A DNA stretch of 64,000 bases from Dickeya dianthicola NCPPB 453 (GCF_000365305.1 NZ_CM001841.1:3687139-3751138), one strand, 5' to 3'. Counted from the stretch's first letter, positions 41,435 to 50,910 are shown. A program made the numbers and translations. Notes: generated by a model not told the origin, from the letters alone.

Positions 41435-42697
41435 TTACACCCGCTCCAGCGCCAGCAGTTCGTCCAGCGTCTGGCGGCGGCGGATCAGCCGCGGCTGGCC
41501 CTGTTCAAACAGCACTTCGGCAATCAACGGGCGGCTGTTGTAGTTGGACGACATTGACGCGCCGTAAGCGCCGGTGTCATGAAACACCAGATAATCCCCC
41601 ACCTGCGCCGGCGGCAGCGGCAGCGTTTCCACCCCGCCGCCCGACTGCTGGGTAAACACATCGCCGGATTCGCACAACGGGCCGGCCACCACGCTGTCTC
41701 GCCGCGCGCACTGGCTTAGATCACGCCCGTCGCCCGGCAACAGGGTGATGTGATGGTAACTGCCGTACATCGCCGGGCGCATCAGGTCGCTGAATCCGGC
41801 GTCCACCAGCACAAAGTGGCGGCTGCCCATGTCTTTTACCGCGCGCACCTGCGCCACCAGCACGCCGGACTCCGCCACCAGAAAACGCCCCGGCTCGATT
41901 TCCAGCGCTACCGGGTGCTCCAGATGCGCGGCGATCTGCTCCCGCGCCCGGTTCCACAGCCCATAATAGTGTTGAGTATCAATGTGCTCGCCGCCGTGAC
42001 GATACGGAATCGACAGCCCGCCGCCGGCGGAAATGGCGTCCAGATCCTGCCCGACCGCCAGCACCTGCTGCACCATCGCATCGCACACCTGCTCCAGATG
42101 CCCGTAATCAACGCCGGAGCCGATATGCATGTGGATGCCCACCAGCTTCAGGCGATAACGGCTCAACGCCTCCAGCGCCTGCGGCAAATCGGCATACCAG
42201 ATGCCGTGTTTGCTGTTTTCGCCGCCGGTGTTGGTCTTCTGACTGTGGCCGTGGCCGAACCCCGGATTAATACGCAGCCACACCGGGTGACCCGGCGAAC
42301 GCTCGCCCAGTTGATGCAGCATGTCGATGGAACCGGCATTCACCGGAATGTTCAGCTCATGTACCCGTTGCAGCGTGGCGTCATCCAGCACATCGGCGGT
42401 AAACACTATCTCGTGCGCGTCGGTGCCCGGCTCAAACCCGGCCGCCAGCGCGCGTTCGATTTCCCCCAGCGATACCGAATCCACCTTCACGCCCTGCTGG
42501 CGCATCAGGCGCAGAATATGAATATTCGAGCAGGCTTTTTGCGCAAAACGGATGGTGTCGAACTGGCGCAGCTGACCGATGCGCGCAATGATAGTCTCGG
42601 CGTCGTAGGCCCACAGCGGGCAGCCAAAGCGCTCCGGCAGCGCGCGCAGGCTCTGGGCGTTCAGCGCATGGGAAAGGTCATTCAGGTCATGTGGCAT
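41435..42697 (-). CDS. lysA: Diaminopimelate decarboxylase
   Basis: The 420-residue PLP enzyme makes L-lysine from meso-diaminopimelate. PLP lysine region FAQKACSNIHIL, the glycine loop SAGGGLSIPYRHGG, the EPGRFLVAESG phosphate-binding segment and the C-terminal PLCESGDVF are visible. It is divergent from lysR, as in E. coli. Confidence 0.98.
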   Translation of the reverse strand: MPHDLNDLSHALNAQSLRALPERFGCPLWAYDAETIIARIGQLRQFDTIRFAQKACSNIHILRLMRQQGVKVDSVSLGEIERALAAGFEPGTDAHEIVFTADVLDDATLQRVHELNIPVNAGSIDMLHQLGERSPGHPVWLRINPGFGHGHSQKTNTGGENSKHGIWYADLPQALEALSRYRLKLVGIHMHIGSGVDYGHLEQVCDAMVQQVLAVGQDLDAISAGGGLSIPYRHGGEHIDTQHYYGLWNRAREQIAAHLEHPVALEIEPGRFLVAESGVLVAQVRAVKDMGSRHFVLVDAGFSDLMRPAMYGSYHHITLLPGDGRDLSQCARRDSVVAGPLCESGDVFTQQSGGGVETLPLPPAQVGDYLVFHDTGAYGASMSSNYNSRPLIAEVLFEQGQPRLIRRRQTLDELLALERV

Positions 42698-42809
42698 GGA
42701 TATCGTACCGTAGCGTTATCAGATGCCGGAATTGTGCTGGCCGGCAACCTATAATACCAATATCATTTTTCGCAGACTCTATTCATTTTTGATATGGAAT
42801 GAACCGCCT

Positions 42810-43757
42810 ATGACCACCGTATCCCTGCGCCACATCGAGATCTTCCACGCGGTGATGACCACCGGCAACCTGACGGAAGCCGCCGCGCTGCTCAATACCT
42901 CGCAGCCGACGGTGAGTCGCGAACTGGCGCGCTTCGAGCATCTGGTGCAGATGCCGTTGTTCGAACGCCTGCGCGGGCGGTTGTACCCCACCGCGCAGGC
43001 GTTGCAGTTATTCGACGAAGTCCAGCACTCCTATTACGGGCTGGAGCGCATCATCAACGCCGCGCGCGATATCCGTCAGTTCCGGCAGGCGCCGCTCTCG
43101 GTGGCCTGTCTGCCGGTGTTCTCCCAGTCGTTGCTGCCCGAGGTGTGCCAGCCGCTGCTGGCGCGCTACCCGGCACTCAATCTGCACGTCATCCCGCAGG
43201 AATCGCCGCTGCTGGAAGAGTGGCTGTCGGCGCAGCGCCACGATCTGGGGCTAACGGAAAACCTGAATACGCCCGCCGGCACCGAACGGCAAACGCTGAT
43301 GAAGCTAAATGAAGTCTGCGTGCTGCCCATCGGCCACCCGCTGGCGCGCAAAGCGGTGCTGACGCCGGAGGATTTCCACGACCAGCCGTTCGTCAGCCTG
43401 TCCAGTACCGACAGTTACCGGCAGTTGCTGGACCAGCAGTTTGAGCAGGCGAACGTCGCGCGGCGGCTGGTGCTGGACACCCACAGCGCCGCCTCGGTGT
43501 GCGCGATGGTACGCGCCGGGGTGGGATTGTCGATCGTCAATCCGCTCACCGCGGTGGATTACGCCAGCAGCGGCGCGGTGGCGGTACGCCGTTTCAGCAT
43601 TGAAGTGCCGTTCACCGTCAGCCTGATTCGCCCGCTGCACCGCCCAGCCTCCGCGCTGGTGGCGCAATTCACCGAACAGCTACTCGCCTTCGCCGAGCGT
43701 TTTCCCGCACGGTTGCAGCACTGGCTGGCGGCTGACATTAAAGGCAATCATGCTTGA
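42810..43757 (+). CDS. lysR: LysR, activator of lysA
   Basis: The 315-residue LysR-family regulator starts at MTTVSLRHIEIFHAVMTTGNL (42810); an ATG 29 codons upstream lies in the operator region. Winged helix: TEAAALLNTSQPTVSRELARFE. In E. coli LysR with diaminopimelate activates lysA from the shared divergent region. Here 112 bp separate the starts; AATATCA and TGATAT arms at about 42758-42797 may be part of its site. Confidence 0.95.
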   Translation: MTTVSLRHIEIFHAVMTTGNLTEAAALLNTSQPTVSRELARFEHLVQMPLFERLRGRLYPTAQALQLFDEVQHSYYGLERIINAARDIRQFRQAPLSVACLPVFSQSLLPEVCQPLLARYPALNLHVIPQESPLLEEWLSAQRHDLGLTENLNTPAGTERQTLMKLNEVCVLPIGHPLARKAVLTPEDFHDQPFVSLSSTDSYRQLLDQQFEQANVARRLVLDTHSAASVCAMVRAGVGLSIVNPLTAVDYASSGAVAVRRFSIEVPFTVSLIRPLHRPASALVAQFTEQLLAFAERFPARLQHWLAADIKGNHA

Positions 43758-43816
43758 CGGCGGTAAACCGCTTTCGTACCCTCAACTTAACATCAATATT
43801 TAAAAATTGAGGTAAC

Positions 43817-45157
43817 ATGGCAAAACATCCTGTAGAACAAGCACCTGAGCTTGATTTCTCATCGCTTAATCTCGATGTAATCTCCCCATACCTCAATGCT
43901 TATGGCATGACTGACAGCCAGGGGCGTTACCTGCACTGGAATCAACTTAAGTGGAGAGTCTCGGGCAAAGATGCCAGAAACATTTGGCTGGCAGTCAAAT
44001 TTCACCGCCATATGGCGAAAAAAAACATTGGCTTACAAGACAAAGCAGGAAACGAATTTCATTACTGCATACATGACTCACTGGAACCCAAACTCCATAA
44101 AATCGTGCAATTGGGAGCAGGGAAAATTGCAGCGGTTGCGGGTACACAGGCGTCGGACAATGTGAGGCAAAATTATCTGGTTTCGTCTTTGTTAATGGAA
44201 GAAGCCATCACCAGCGCTCAACTGGAAGGCGCGGCGACAACCAGAGCTAACGCCAAGAAAATGCTTGAGGAAGAATTGACGCCAGAAACACCTGATGAGC
44301 GTATGATATTAAATAATTATATGCTGTTAAGGTTGGCAGACAGAAGAAAAAACGAGTTATTAACCCGCGATTTAATGCTGGAATTTCACAGAATTGCCAC
44401 ACAGGAATTATCAGAAAACGATAATACCCCAGGTGAATTCAGATGCAGTAATGACATTTATATAGGCAATGATGACAACCCTTTATTCTATCCCCCAGAT
44501 TATTTATTACTTGAGGAACGGCTGGAAAGGATTTGTTCATTTGCAAATGATAAACACGATGGCGAAGAGGGTTCGAAATTTATCCCACCGGTTATCAAGG
44601 CAATAACACTTCACTTTCTAATGGGTTATGAGCATGCATTCCGAGATGGAAACGGTCGAACCGCAAGAGCTATTTTTTATTGGTTCATGCTCAAAAATGG
44701 ATACGATATATTTGAGTATATATCTATCAGTAAGATAATTAAGGAACATGCCAGAGATTATGGTTTATCATACTTGTATGTTCAGAAGGATTATGGCGAT
44801 CTTACATATTTTATCGATTTTCATCTTAAAGTAATATTAGAGGCATTTGATGAGTTACAAGATTATCTGAAAACAAAAACAGAAGAATTTTATGAACTCA
44901 TCGGAATATTAGAGCATTCCAAGTACAAAAATAAATTAAACTTTATACAAAAAGACCTTATCAAAAAAGGGGTGAAAGAGCCTGGTCGACTGTTTAAAGT
45001 AAAAGCCGTACAGAATGTCTATGGCGTCAGTGAAAACACAGCAAGAAAATTATTACGTGAGTTAGTGAGTATGAATATATTTCTTCCGATAACAGTGGGG
45101 AGATCAACCCATTTCATATCGCCTGCTGATTTAAGAAAAAGGCTAAGCGTAAAATAA
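43817..45157 (+). CDS. Fic-domain protein with N-terminal inhibitory motif and C-terminal winged helix
   Basis: The 446-residue protein carries the Fic active site HAFRDGNGR at residues 273-281 (consensus HPFxDGNGR, with Ala for Pro). The autoinhibitory helix motif SAQLEG is at residues 133-138 ([ST]xxxE[GN]), which marks a class II Fic enzyme. Residues 395-446 form a winged-helix-like tail. Such proteins usually AMPylate targets with the inhibitory Glu blocking ATP; the target is unknown. The gene is visibly richer in A and T than its neighbours from about base 44280 on, suggesting horizontal gain. No separate antitoxin gene is adjacent. Confidence 0.9.
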   Translation: MAKHPVEQAPELDFSSLNLDVISPYLNAYGMTDSQGRYLHWNQLKWRVSGKDARNIWLAVKFHRHMAKKNIGLQDKAGNEFHYCIHDSLEPKLHKIVQLGAGKIAAVAGTQASDNVRQNYLVSSLLMEEAITSAQLEGAATTRANAKKMLEEELTPETPDERMILNNYMLLRLADRRKNELLTRDLMLEFHRIATQELSENDNTPGEFRCSNDIYIGNDDNPLFYPPDYLLLEERLERICSFANDKHDGEEGSKFIPPVIKAITLHFLMGYEHAFRDGNGRTARAIFYWFMLKNGYDIFEYISISKIIKEHARDYGLSYLYVQKDYGDLTYFIDFHLKVILEAFDELQDYLKTKTEEFYELIGILEHSKYKNKLNFIQKDLIKKGVKEPGRLFKVKAVQNVYGVSENTARKLLRELVSMNIFLPITVGRSTHFISPADLRKRLSVK

Positions 45158-45190
45158 AAACGCTATGTTCTGCGCAAATTCAGGTAAGAA

Positions 45191-45206
45191 GGGCAGCGTA
45201 CTGCCC
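45191..45206. terminator. Hairpin between fic and the ABC transporter operon
   Basis: GGGCAG-CGTA-CTGCCC. On the minus strand TTCTTACC follows, so it may end the leftward ABC operon; it also lies 33 bp after the fic stop. Confidence 0.4.
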
Positions 45207-45277
45207 AGCTTCTCATTCAGTTGATCTTCATACCCTACATCGGTCGAGTGGCAGAAAAACGGCAAGCAAATCCCTTG

Positions 45278-46270
45278 TTACGCCACCTCGCGCAGCGCGC
45301 TGAGATCGATTTGCACCCCGACCCGGCTGCCGGTTGGGTGCAAATCGGTTACCGAACGGTTGAGCACGTCCACCGACAGCTCCACCTCGCTGATGCGTAC
45401 CCGATAGCGCACCACGTTGCCCAGCAGGCTGTGACCGATGATTTCCCCGGCCAGCCCGTGCTCCGGCGTACACAACAGCACCGACTCCGGGCGCAGCGCC
45501 ACCTGGCTGGAAAACCGTCCGCCGGTCAGGCTCATCGCCTGTTCGGCGCTCAGCAGGTTGTAGCTGCCGATAAACCCGGCGGCGAACAGGCTGGCCGGCT
45601 GGGTGTAGAGCGATTCGGCGTCGCCGTTCTGCACGATTTCGCCCTTATTCATCAGCACGATACGGTCGGATAACGTCAGCGCCTCTTCCTGATCGTGGGT
45701 GACGAAAATGGCGGTCAGCTTCAGTTCCTGCTGGATACGCCGGATCTGCTCGCGCAGGTGACGGCGAATGCGCGCATCCAGCGCCGACAGCGGCTCGTCC
45801 AGCAGCAGCAGACGCGGGCGGGTCACCAGCGAGCGCGCCAGCGCCACGCGCTGACACTGGCCGCCGGACAGCTGGTGCGGATAGCGGCGGGCGTAGTCGC
45901 CCAGCTCCACCAGCGCCAGCACGTCCGCCACCCGCGTGCGAATCTCGCCGGCGAGCAGCTTCTGCATCTTCAGGCCAAAGGCCACATTGCCCTCGACGGT
46001 CATATTGGGAAACAGCGCGTAGTTCTGGAACACCATGCCGATACCGCGCTGTTGCGGCGACAGCGGCACAATATTGCGGCCCTGCAACAGAATCTGACCG
46101 CTGTCCACCGCCGTCAACCCGGCCAGGCAGCGCAGCAGCGTCGACTTGCCGCAGCCGCTCGGCCCCAGCAGCGTGACGAACTCGCCTTCGTCGGCCGAAA
46201 ATTGAATGTCCTGAAACACCCTGGTCGGCCCGAAGTGTTTATTCAGATTGATGACGTCAAGGTAGGCCAT
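45278..46270 (-). CDS. ABC importer ATP-binding protein (PotA/FbpC/PhnT type)
   Basis: The 330-residue ATPase has Walker A GPSGCGKST, signature LSGGQCQRVALARSL, Walker B LLLLDEP and the H-loop VTHDQEEAL. Residues 235-330 form a TOBE-like regulatory domain. It is the last gene of a five-gene leftward operon (binding protein, phosphatase-like hydrolase, two permeases, ATPase). Sequence type fits importers of polyamines, iron or phosphonates; the hydrolase in the operon favours a phosphorus compound (inference). Confidence 0.9.
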   Translation of the reverse strand: MAYLDVINLNKHFGPTRVFQDIQFSADEGEFVTLLGPSGCGKSTLLRCLAGLTAVDSGQILLQGRNIVPLSPQQRGIGMVFQNYALFPNMTVEGNVAFGLKMQKLLAGEIRTRVADVLALVELGDYARRYPHQLSGGQCQRVALARSLVTRPRLLLLDEPLSALDARIRRHLREQIRRIQQELKLTAIFVTHDQEEALTLSDRIVLMNKGEIVQNGDAESLYTQPASLFAAGFIGSYNLLSAEQAMSLTGGRFSSQVALRPESVLLCTPEHGLAGEIIGHSLLGNVVRYRVRISEVELSVDVLNRSVTDLHPTGSRVGVQIDLSALREVA

Positions 46271-46300
46271 GTTCAGCGTGTCCCTTTTTACTCATTGTTT

Positions 46301-47083
46301 TCATTGATTGCGGTTAAGCGCGTTCGCCAGCCAGGTCACCAGCAGCACCACCAGAAAATAGGCGATCACCAGCGCGCTGGTGAAATGCCCGCTGTCGTTG
46401 CGTTTGTTGTAGAGGTAGACCTGCAGGGTTTCGTAGTTGGTGCCCGCCAGCAGATTGGCGAACACGAACTCGCCTATCAGGAACGAAAACGACAGCAGCA
46501 CGGCAATCATCACCCCTTTACGCAGGTTGGGCAGCAGCACCCACAGCGCCGCCTGCCAGGTGCTGGCGCCGAGCAGGTGCGCCGCGTCCAGCAACTCCTG
46601 CAAGTTGATAGCCTGCATGTTGTTGGCGATGGCGCGGTAAATAAACGGCAGCGCGATGGTGAAATAGCAGCCGACCAGAATCCAGGGAGTGCCGGTCAGC
46701 GCCAGCGGCTCGGCGGAGTAAAGCTGTAGCAGCCCGACCGACGACACCACCGGCGGCACCGCGAACGGCAGCAAAATCAGCACGTTCATCAGCCCGTCCA
46801 GCTTCGGAAACGCCCAAGCGATGACGAACATCGCCGGCAGCACCAGCAGCAGCGAAAACAGTAACGCGCCGAAGCAGATCAGCAGCGAGCGGCCCAGCGC
46901 CAGCAGAAAGCGGTTGTCGCTCCACAGTTCGGTAAACCATTTCAGGGTCAGCCCGCGCGGCAGAATGGTCGCGCCCCACTCGGTAGCGAGCGCGTAACCC
47001 AGCGTGGCGAGCAGCGGCAACATCAGAATCAGTAATATCAGCCACACCACCAGCAGGTGGTAACGGCGTTCAGCACGGGACAT
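46301..47083 (-). CDS. ABC importer permease, second subunit
   Basis: The 260-residue protein starts MSRAERRYHLLVVWLIL (47083) behind GGAGG; the upstream extension overlaps the other permease. It has six predicted helices and the inner-membrane permease coupling loop EAA-like segment LLDAAHLLGASTWQAALWVLLP. It follows the first permease by 20 bp. Confidence 0.9.
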   Translation of the reverse strand: MSRAERRYHLLVVWLILLILMLPLLATLGYALATEWGATILPRGLTLKWFTELWSDNRFLLALGRSLLICFGALLFSLLLVLPAMFVIAWAFPKLDGLMNVLILLPFAVPPVVSSVGLLQLYSAEPLALTGTPWILVGCYFTIALPFIYRAIANNMQAINLQELLDAAHLLGASTWQAALWVLLPNLRKGVMIAVLLSFSFLIGEFVFANLLAGTNYETLQVYLYNKRNDSGHFTSALVIAYFLVVLLVTWLANALNRNQ

Positions 47084-47103
47084 GGCGGCCTCCGGCGGCG
47101 AAA

Positions 47104-47946
47104 TTAACGGGCGGCATGGAGGTAACTCCGGCGCAGCAGCCACTGGTGGGCGACGGTAATCAGCGCCATCAGCAGCACCAGCAGCATGGCAAGCGCGCTA
47201 CCCAGGTTCGGGTCCAGCGAGATATCGCCGGACACCAGCGCCGCGATGCGGACAGGCACCACGTTGAAGTTGCCGGTGGTAAGCGCGTAAATCGTGGCGT
47301 ACGCCCCCAGCGCATTCGCCAGCAGAATGACGAAGGTGCCGAGCAACGCCGGCGTCAGCACCGGAATGCCGATGTGCAGCCAGTAGCGCCAACGGCTGGC
47401 GCCCAGCAGAAGCGCCGACTCCTGCCATTCGCTGCGCAGCCCGTCGAAGGCCGGATAGAGCAGCAGGATACCGAGCGGAATCTGGAAATAGGTATAAATC
47501 AGGATCAGCCCGTCGCGGGAATAGAGATTAAAGCCGTCGATCAGCCCATTCTGCTTGAGCAACAGGGTGATAAAACCGTTCAGCCCCAGCATGATCACGA
47601 AGGCGAACGCCAGCGGCACCCCGGCGAAATTGCTGGTCATGTTGGCGAACGACATCACAAAGCGCCGCAGCCGCCCTTCCCCCAGCTGTTGCAGCGAATA
47701 GCCGCCGACCAGCGCGATGAACAGGCCGTACAGGCTCGACCAGAACGAGATATCCAGCGAAAAGCGCATCGCCTGCAAATAGAACGGCGACGTCAGCAGG
47801 TCGCGGTAATTCGCCAACCCCCAGGCGCTGTCCATCTCGCTGTAAAAACTGTTGATCGCCATCCACACCAGCGGGGCTATCTGAAACGCGATAAACACCG
47901 CAAAAAACGGCAGCAGAACCAGCGCCGCCAACCATCGACTTCTCAC
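47104..47946 (-). CDS. ABC importer permease, first subunit
   Basis: The 280-residue protein has six membrane helices and the coupling segment ESALLLGASRWRYWLHIGIP. Its start overlaps the stop of the hydrolase gene by four bases (ATGA at 47943-47946), so the two are translationally coupled. Confidence 0.9.
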   Translation of the reverse strand: MRSRWLAALVLLPFFAVFIAFQIAPLVWMAINSFYSEMDSAWGLANYRDLLTSPFYLQAMRFSLDISFWSSLYGLFIALVGGYSLQQLGEGRLRRFVMSFANMTSNFAGVPLAFAFVIMLGLNGFITLLLKQNGLIDGFNLYSRDGLILIYTYFQIPLGILLLYPAFDGLRSEWQESALLLGASRWRYWLHIGIPVLTPALLGTFVILLANALGAYATIYALTTGNFNVVPVRIAALVSGDISLDPNLGSALAMLLVLLMALITVAHQWLLRRSYLHAAR

Positions 47947-48767
47947 GCCCGCCCCTCCGTGATGCCTTTTACCAGCAGATCGCGGCTTACGGGTTTGTCA
48001 TGCGTCACGCCAAGCAGCTGGCACACCGTGCCGCACAGCTCGGTTTGCTGCGGCGCGGCATCCGGTTGCAGCGAGAACCCGTCGCCGAACACATACAGCG
48101 GCACCTGGCGTTCTTCCGGCAACATGCCGCCATGACTGCGGTCGTCGTTCATGCCGTGATCGGCGGTTACCAGCACCTGATACCCCTCCGCCAACCAGCG
48201 CGGCATCCAGTGGGACAGGTAGCCGTCCGCCATACGTGCTGTGTTGCGGTACTGCGGGGTGGACAGGCCGTGCCGGTGCCCGGCGTCATCGATGTTCATC
48301 GGGTGAATCAGCAGAAAGTCCGGCTGGTAACGCCGGCGCAGACTTTCCGCGTCTTCAAACAGATGGGAGTCGGGATAGCGGTCGTCATGGTAGAAGTGGC
48401 CGTACTGGATCGGCAGCGACGGCTCGACGGTATGACGATCGCGCGCCGCGTCAAACGGCGTGCGGTTGTACAGCTCGCTGACCCAGTGATACGCCGCCGC
48501 GGCGGTGGTCAGGCCGGCGTCGCGGGCGTAATGGAAAATGCCGCGCTCGCGGCTCAGCCGGTCGACGCCGTTGTGGATAATACCGCTTCGCACCGGCGTC
48601 ACACCGGTGAGAATGCACTCATACAACGGGCGCGACAGCGACGGCAGCTCACACTCCAGCCGGTAGAGGCAACCGCATCCGGCGGCGCACTCCGCCTGCA
48701 GGTAGCCCATCGCCTCGCGCCCGACCTGAAAGCTCAGCCCGTCCAGTATCACCAGAATCGTTTTCAT
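47943..48767 (-). CDS. Alkaline-phosphatase-superfamily hydrolase (phosphodiesterase type) in an ABC operon
   Basis: The 274-residue protein has the metal-binding layout of the nucleotide pyrophosphatase/phosphodiesterase branch: VILDG (Asp9), a nucleophile segment LPSLSRPLYECILTG with Ser45 where many members have Thr, then HPMNIDDAGHRHG and VTADHGMND for the other metal ligands. It has no signal peptide, so it acts in the cytoplasm, presumably on the compound brought in by the importer. The substrate is not known; a phosphonate or phosphodiester is the best guess. It is about 200 residues shorter than typical phosphonoacetate hydrolases or NPPs. Confidence 0.85.
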   Translation of the reverse strand: MKTILVILDGLSFQVGREAMGYLQAECAAGCGCLYRLECELPSLSRPLYECILTGVTPVRSGIIHNGVDRLSRERGIFHYARDAGLTTAAAAYHWVSELYNRTPFDAARDRHTVEPSLPIQYGHFYHDDRYPDSHLFEDAESLRRRYQPDFLLIHPMNIDDAGHRHGLSTPQYRNTARMADGYLSHWMPRWLAEGYQVLVTADHGMNDDRSHGGMLPEERQVPLYVFGDGFSLQPDAAPQQTELCGTVCQLLGVTHDKPVSRDLLVKGITEGRA

Positions 48768-48788
48768 CCCGTGCTCCCGCCTGCGCCG

Positions 48789-49844
48789 TTACTGCTTCAT
48801 GTTGATGATGACGTTTTCCTGCCACAGGCGCGGCAGCGCTTTCACCGTCTTGTCCCAGGCTTCGGCGTCGGCGATCGGATGCGCGTTTTTATACTGTTCC
48901 TGCGACAGCAGTTTGGCTTTCACGTCATCCGGCAGGGTAATGTGCTGGGCGCGGATCGGGCGGGCGTAACCGCGTGCCAGGTTGACCTGACCGGCGTCGG
49001 AGAAGATGTACTCGCGCGCCAGTTTGGCGGCGTTCGGGTGTTTGGCGTATTTGTTGATGATGGTGGTGTAACCGGAGATCACCGAGCCGTCAGACGGGAT
49101 CAATACCTCGAAGCGATCCTTGTTGATCTTGTCGCGGTAGTTCAGACCGTTGAAATCCCATACCACGCCCACCTGCACTTCGCCTTTTTCGATATTGGCG
49201 ATTGCCGGGTTGGTCAGGCCGAGGCGGCCTTCTTTGGCCAGTTTGGCGAAGAAATCCAGCGCCGGCTTCAGGTTCTTCTCGTTGCCGCCCAGCGCGAAGC
49301 TGGCCGCCAGCACGCCGCTGGAAGCCTGGGACGCGGTGCCGACGTCGCCGATGGTCACCACGTAGTTGCCTTTTTGCAAATCCGCCCAGCTATGCGGAAT
49401 GTCTTTTACCTGCTGTTTATCGACGATAAACGCAATGGTGCCGGTGTAGGCCATCGCCCAGTGGCCGTCCTTGTCTTTCGCCCAGTCCGGCACCTGTTCC
49501 CAGGTGGTCGGCTTGTACGGCTGGCTCACCCCTTTCTGCACCGCTACCGGGCCGAAAGCCACGCCCACGTCGCCGATATCCGCGCTGGCGTTCTCTTTCT
49601 CGGCGGCGAACTTGGCGATTTCCTGCGCGGAAGACATGTCGGTATCGCTGTGTTTCAGGCCATATTTGGCGCTCAAATCGTTCCAGGTATCTTTCCAGTT
49701 AGCCCAGCTATCCGGCATACCGACGCTATTAACTTCGCCCTCGGCGCGGGCGGCTTTTTCCAGCGCCGCCACATCCTGCGCCATGACGGCGGTCGAAAAC
49801 AACGCGCTGCTGATTAACACAGAAGACAACAATTTTTTCATCAT
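48789..49844 (-). CDS. ABC importer periplasmic substrate-binding protein
   Basis: The 351-residue protein has a signal peptide, residues 1-22 (MMKKLLSSVLISSALFSTA, then VMA). Two adjacent ATGs (49844, 49841) follow GGAG. The mature protein has the features of class II binding proteins of the iron/polyamine/aminoethylphosphonate type (ALEKAARAEGEVNSVGMPDS, EVQVGVVWDFNGLNY). It is the first gene of the operon. The ligand is not assignable. Confidence 0.9.
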   Translation of the reverse strand: MMKKLLSSVLISSALFSTAVMAQDVAALEKAARAEGEVNSVGMPDSWANWKDTWNDLSAKYGLKHSDTDMSSAQEIAKFAAEKENASADIGDVGVAFGPVAVQKGVSQPYKPTTWEQVPDWAKDKDGHWAMAYTGTIAFIVDKQQVKDIPHSWADLQKGNYVVTIGDVGTASQASSGVLAASFALGGNEKNLKPALDFFAKLAKEGRLGLTNPAIANIEKGEVQVGVVWDFNGLNYRDKINKDRFEVLIPSDGSVISGYTTIINKYAKHPNAAKLAREYIFSDAGQVNLARGYARPIRAQHITLPDDVKAKLLSQEQYKNAHPIADAEAWDKTVKALPRLWQENVIINMKQ

Positions 49845-49890
49845 TATGCTCCATAGAAAGGGGAGTGATACGCTGTTGGTCTGATACTCT

Positions 49891-49906
49891 GCTGGTCTAG
49901 TCCAGC
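49891..49906. promoter_or_regulatory. Candidate operator for the UTRA-type GntR regulator
   Basis: GCTGGTCTAGTCCAGC is a near palindrome containing TGGTCTAGTCCA, one base from the TGGTCTAGACCA pattern known for HutC/PhnR-type regulators. It lies 47 bp upstream of the binding-protein gene. A related half, TTGGTCTGATAC, begins at 49876. Confidence 0.6.
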
Positions 49907-50108
49907 AATAAGTACGCCAATTCAGCACACGGCGATGAAGTTTTCATGTCGGCAACATGACGAAAAGGTTTCAGCGCCGGTCTGCGAACGCTCGCGGGCG
50001 GCATCTGACGCCGGTCGGCGGGCGATTTGCATCCCCCCGACAAACATGCAACCTGATAGTCAACAATCCCTGCTATGGTGCAGGCTGCACAACATCAAGG
50101 CTCTCACG

Positions 50109-50816
50109 ATGATGAACAGACAACCGACCGCCGTCGCCCAGATTGCCGATGCGCTGATCGACCGGATGCGCCAGGGCGAGTTCGCCGGTGGGCGGCTGCC
50201 GTCCGAACGAGCGCTCAGCGAGCAGTTTTCCACCACCCGCATTACCCTGCGCGAAGCGCTCACTTTGCTGGAATCGCAAGGCATCATCTATCGGGAACTG
50301 CGGCGCGGTTGGTTCATCTCACCGCCGCGGCTTAGCTATAATCCGCTGCACAGAAGTCACTTTCATGAAATGGCGGAAAAACAGGGGCGTAAAGCCACCA
50401 CCGAGGTGCTGGATGCCGGCGTCATCGCGGTGAACGCGACCATCGCCCGTCATCTGGAACTGGAGGAAGACGCGGAGATCTACCGTATCCGCCGTTTGCG
50501 GCGCCTTGACGGGCGCGCGGTGCTGTACGTGGAACACTACCTCAACCCGGCCTGGTTTCCGGACCTGCTCAATAGCGACCTGACCCGTTCGCTCACCCAG
50601 CTTTACCAGTCGCAATACGATATTCGCTACGGCCGGGTGCGTTTTACCATGCTGCCGACGCCGCTGCCGCCGGTGGCAGCACCGGTATTAAAACTCGCCC
50701 CCGGCAGCCCGGCGCTGTTCATCACCCGGATTAACCGCGATCAGCACGACCGCATCATCGACTGCGACTACGAATACTGGCGTTACGATGCGCTGTATAT
50801 CGACGTAGAGGCGTAA
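50109..50816 (+). CDS. GntR-family (HutC/PhnR-type, UTRA) transcriptional regulator
   Basis: The 235-residue protein starts MMNRQPTAVAQIADALIDRM (50109). The winged helix contains LPSERALSEQFSTTRITLREAL. From residue 75 a UTRA ligand domain follows (ATIARHLELEEDAEIYRIRR, VEHYLNPAWFPDLL, DYEYWRYDALYIDVEA). It is divergent from the ABC/hydrolase operon with 264 bp between starts and is its likely regulator. Confidence 0.9.
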   Translation: MMNRQPTAVAQIADALIDRMRQGEFAGGRLPSERALSEQFSTTRITLREALTLLESQGIIYRELRRGWFISPPRLSYNPLHRSHFHEMAEKQGRKATTEVLDAGVIAVNATIARHLELEEDAEIYRIRRLRRLDGRAVLYVEHYLNPAWFPDLLNSDLTRSLTQLYQSQYDIRYGRVRFTMLPTPLPPVAAPVLKLAPGSPALFITRINRDQHDRIIDCDYEYWRYDALYIDVEA

Positions 50817-50910
50817 ACCGCAATGGCCGCCAGGCGGCTGAAAATAGCAGGCAGGCGCAACCGCGCCCGTCCGATAGCATGAAAAACCGTAAATGGAGAT
50901 GTTGAATCGG

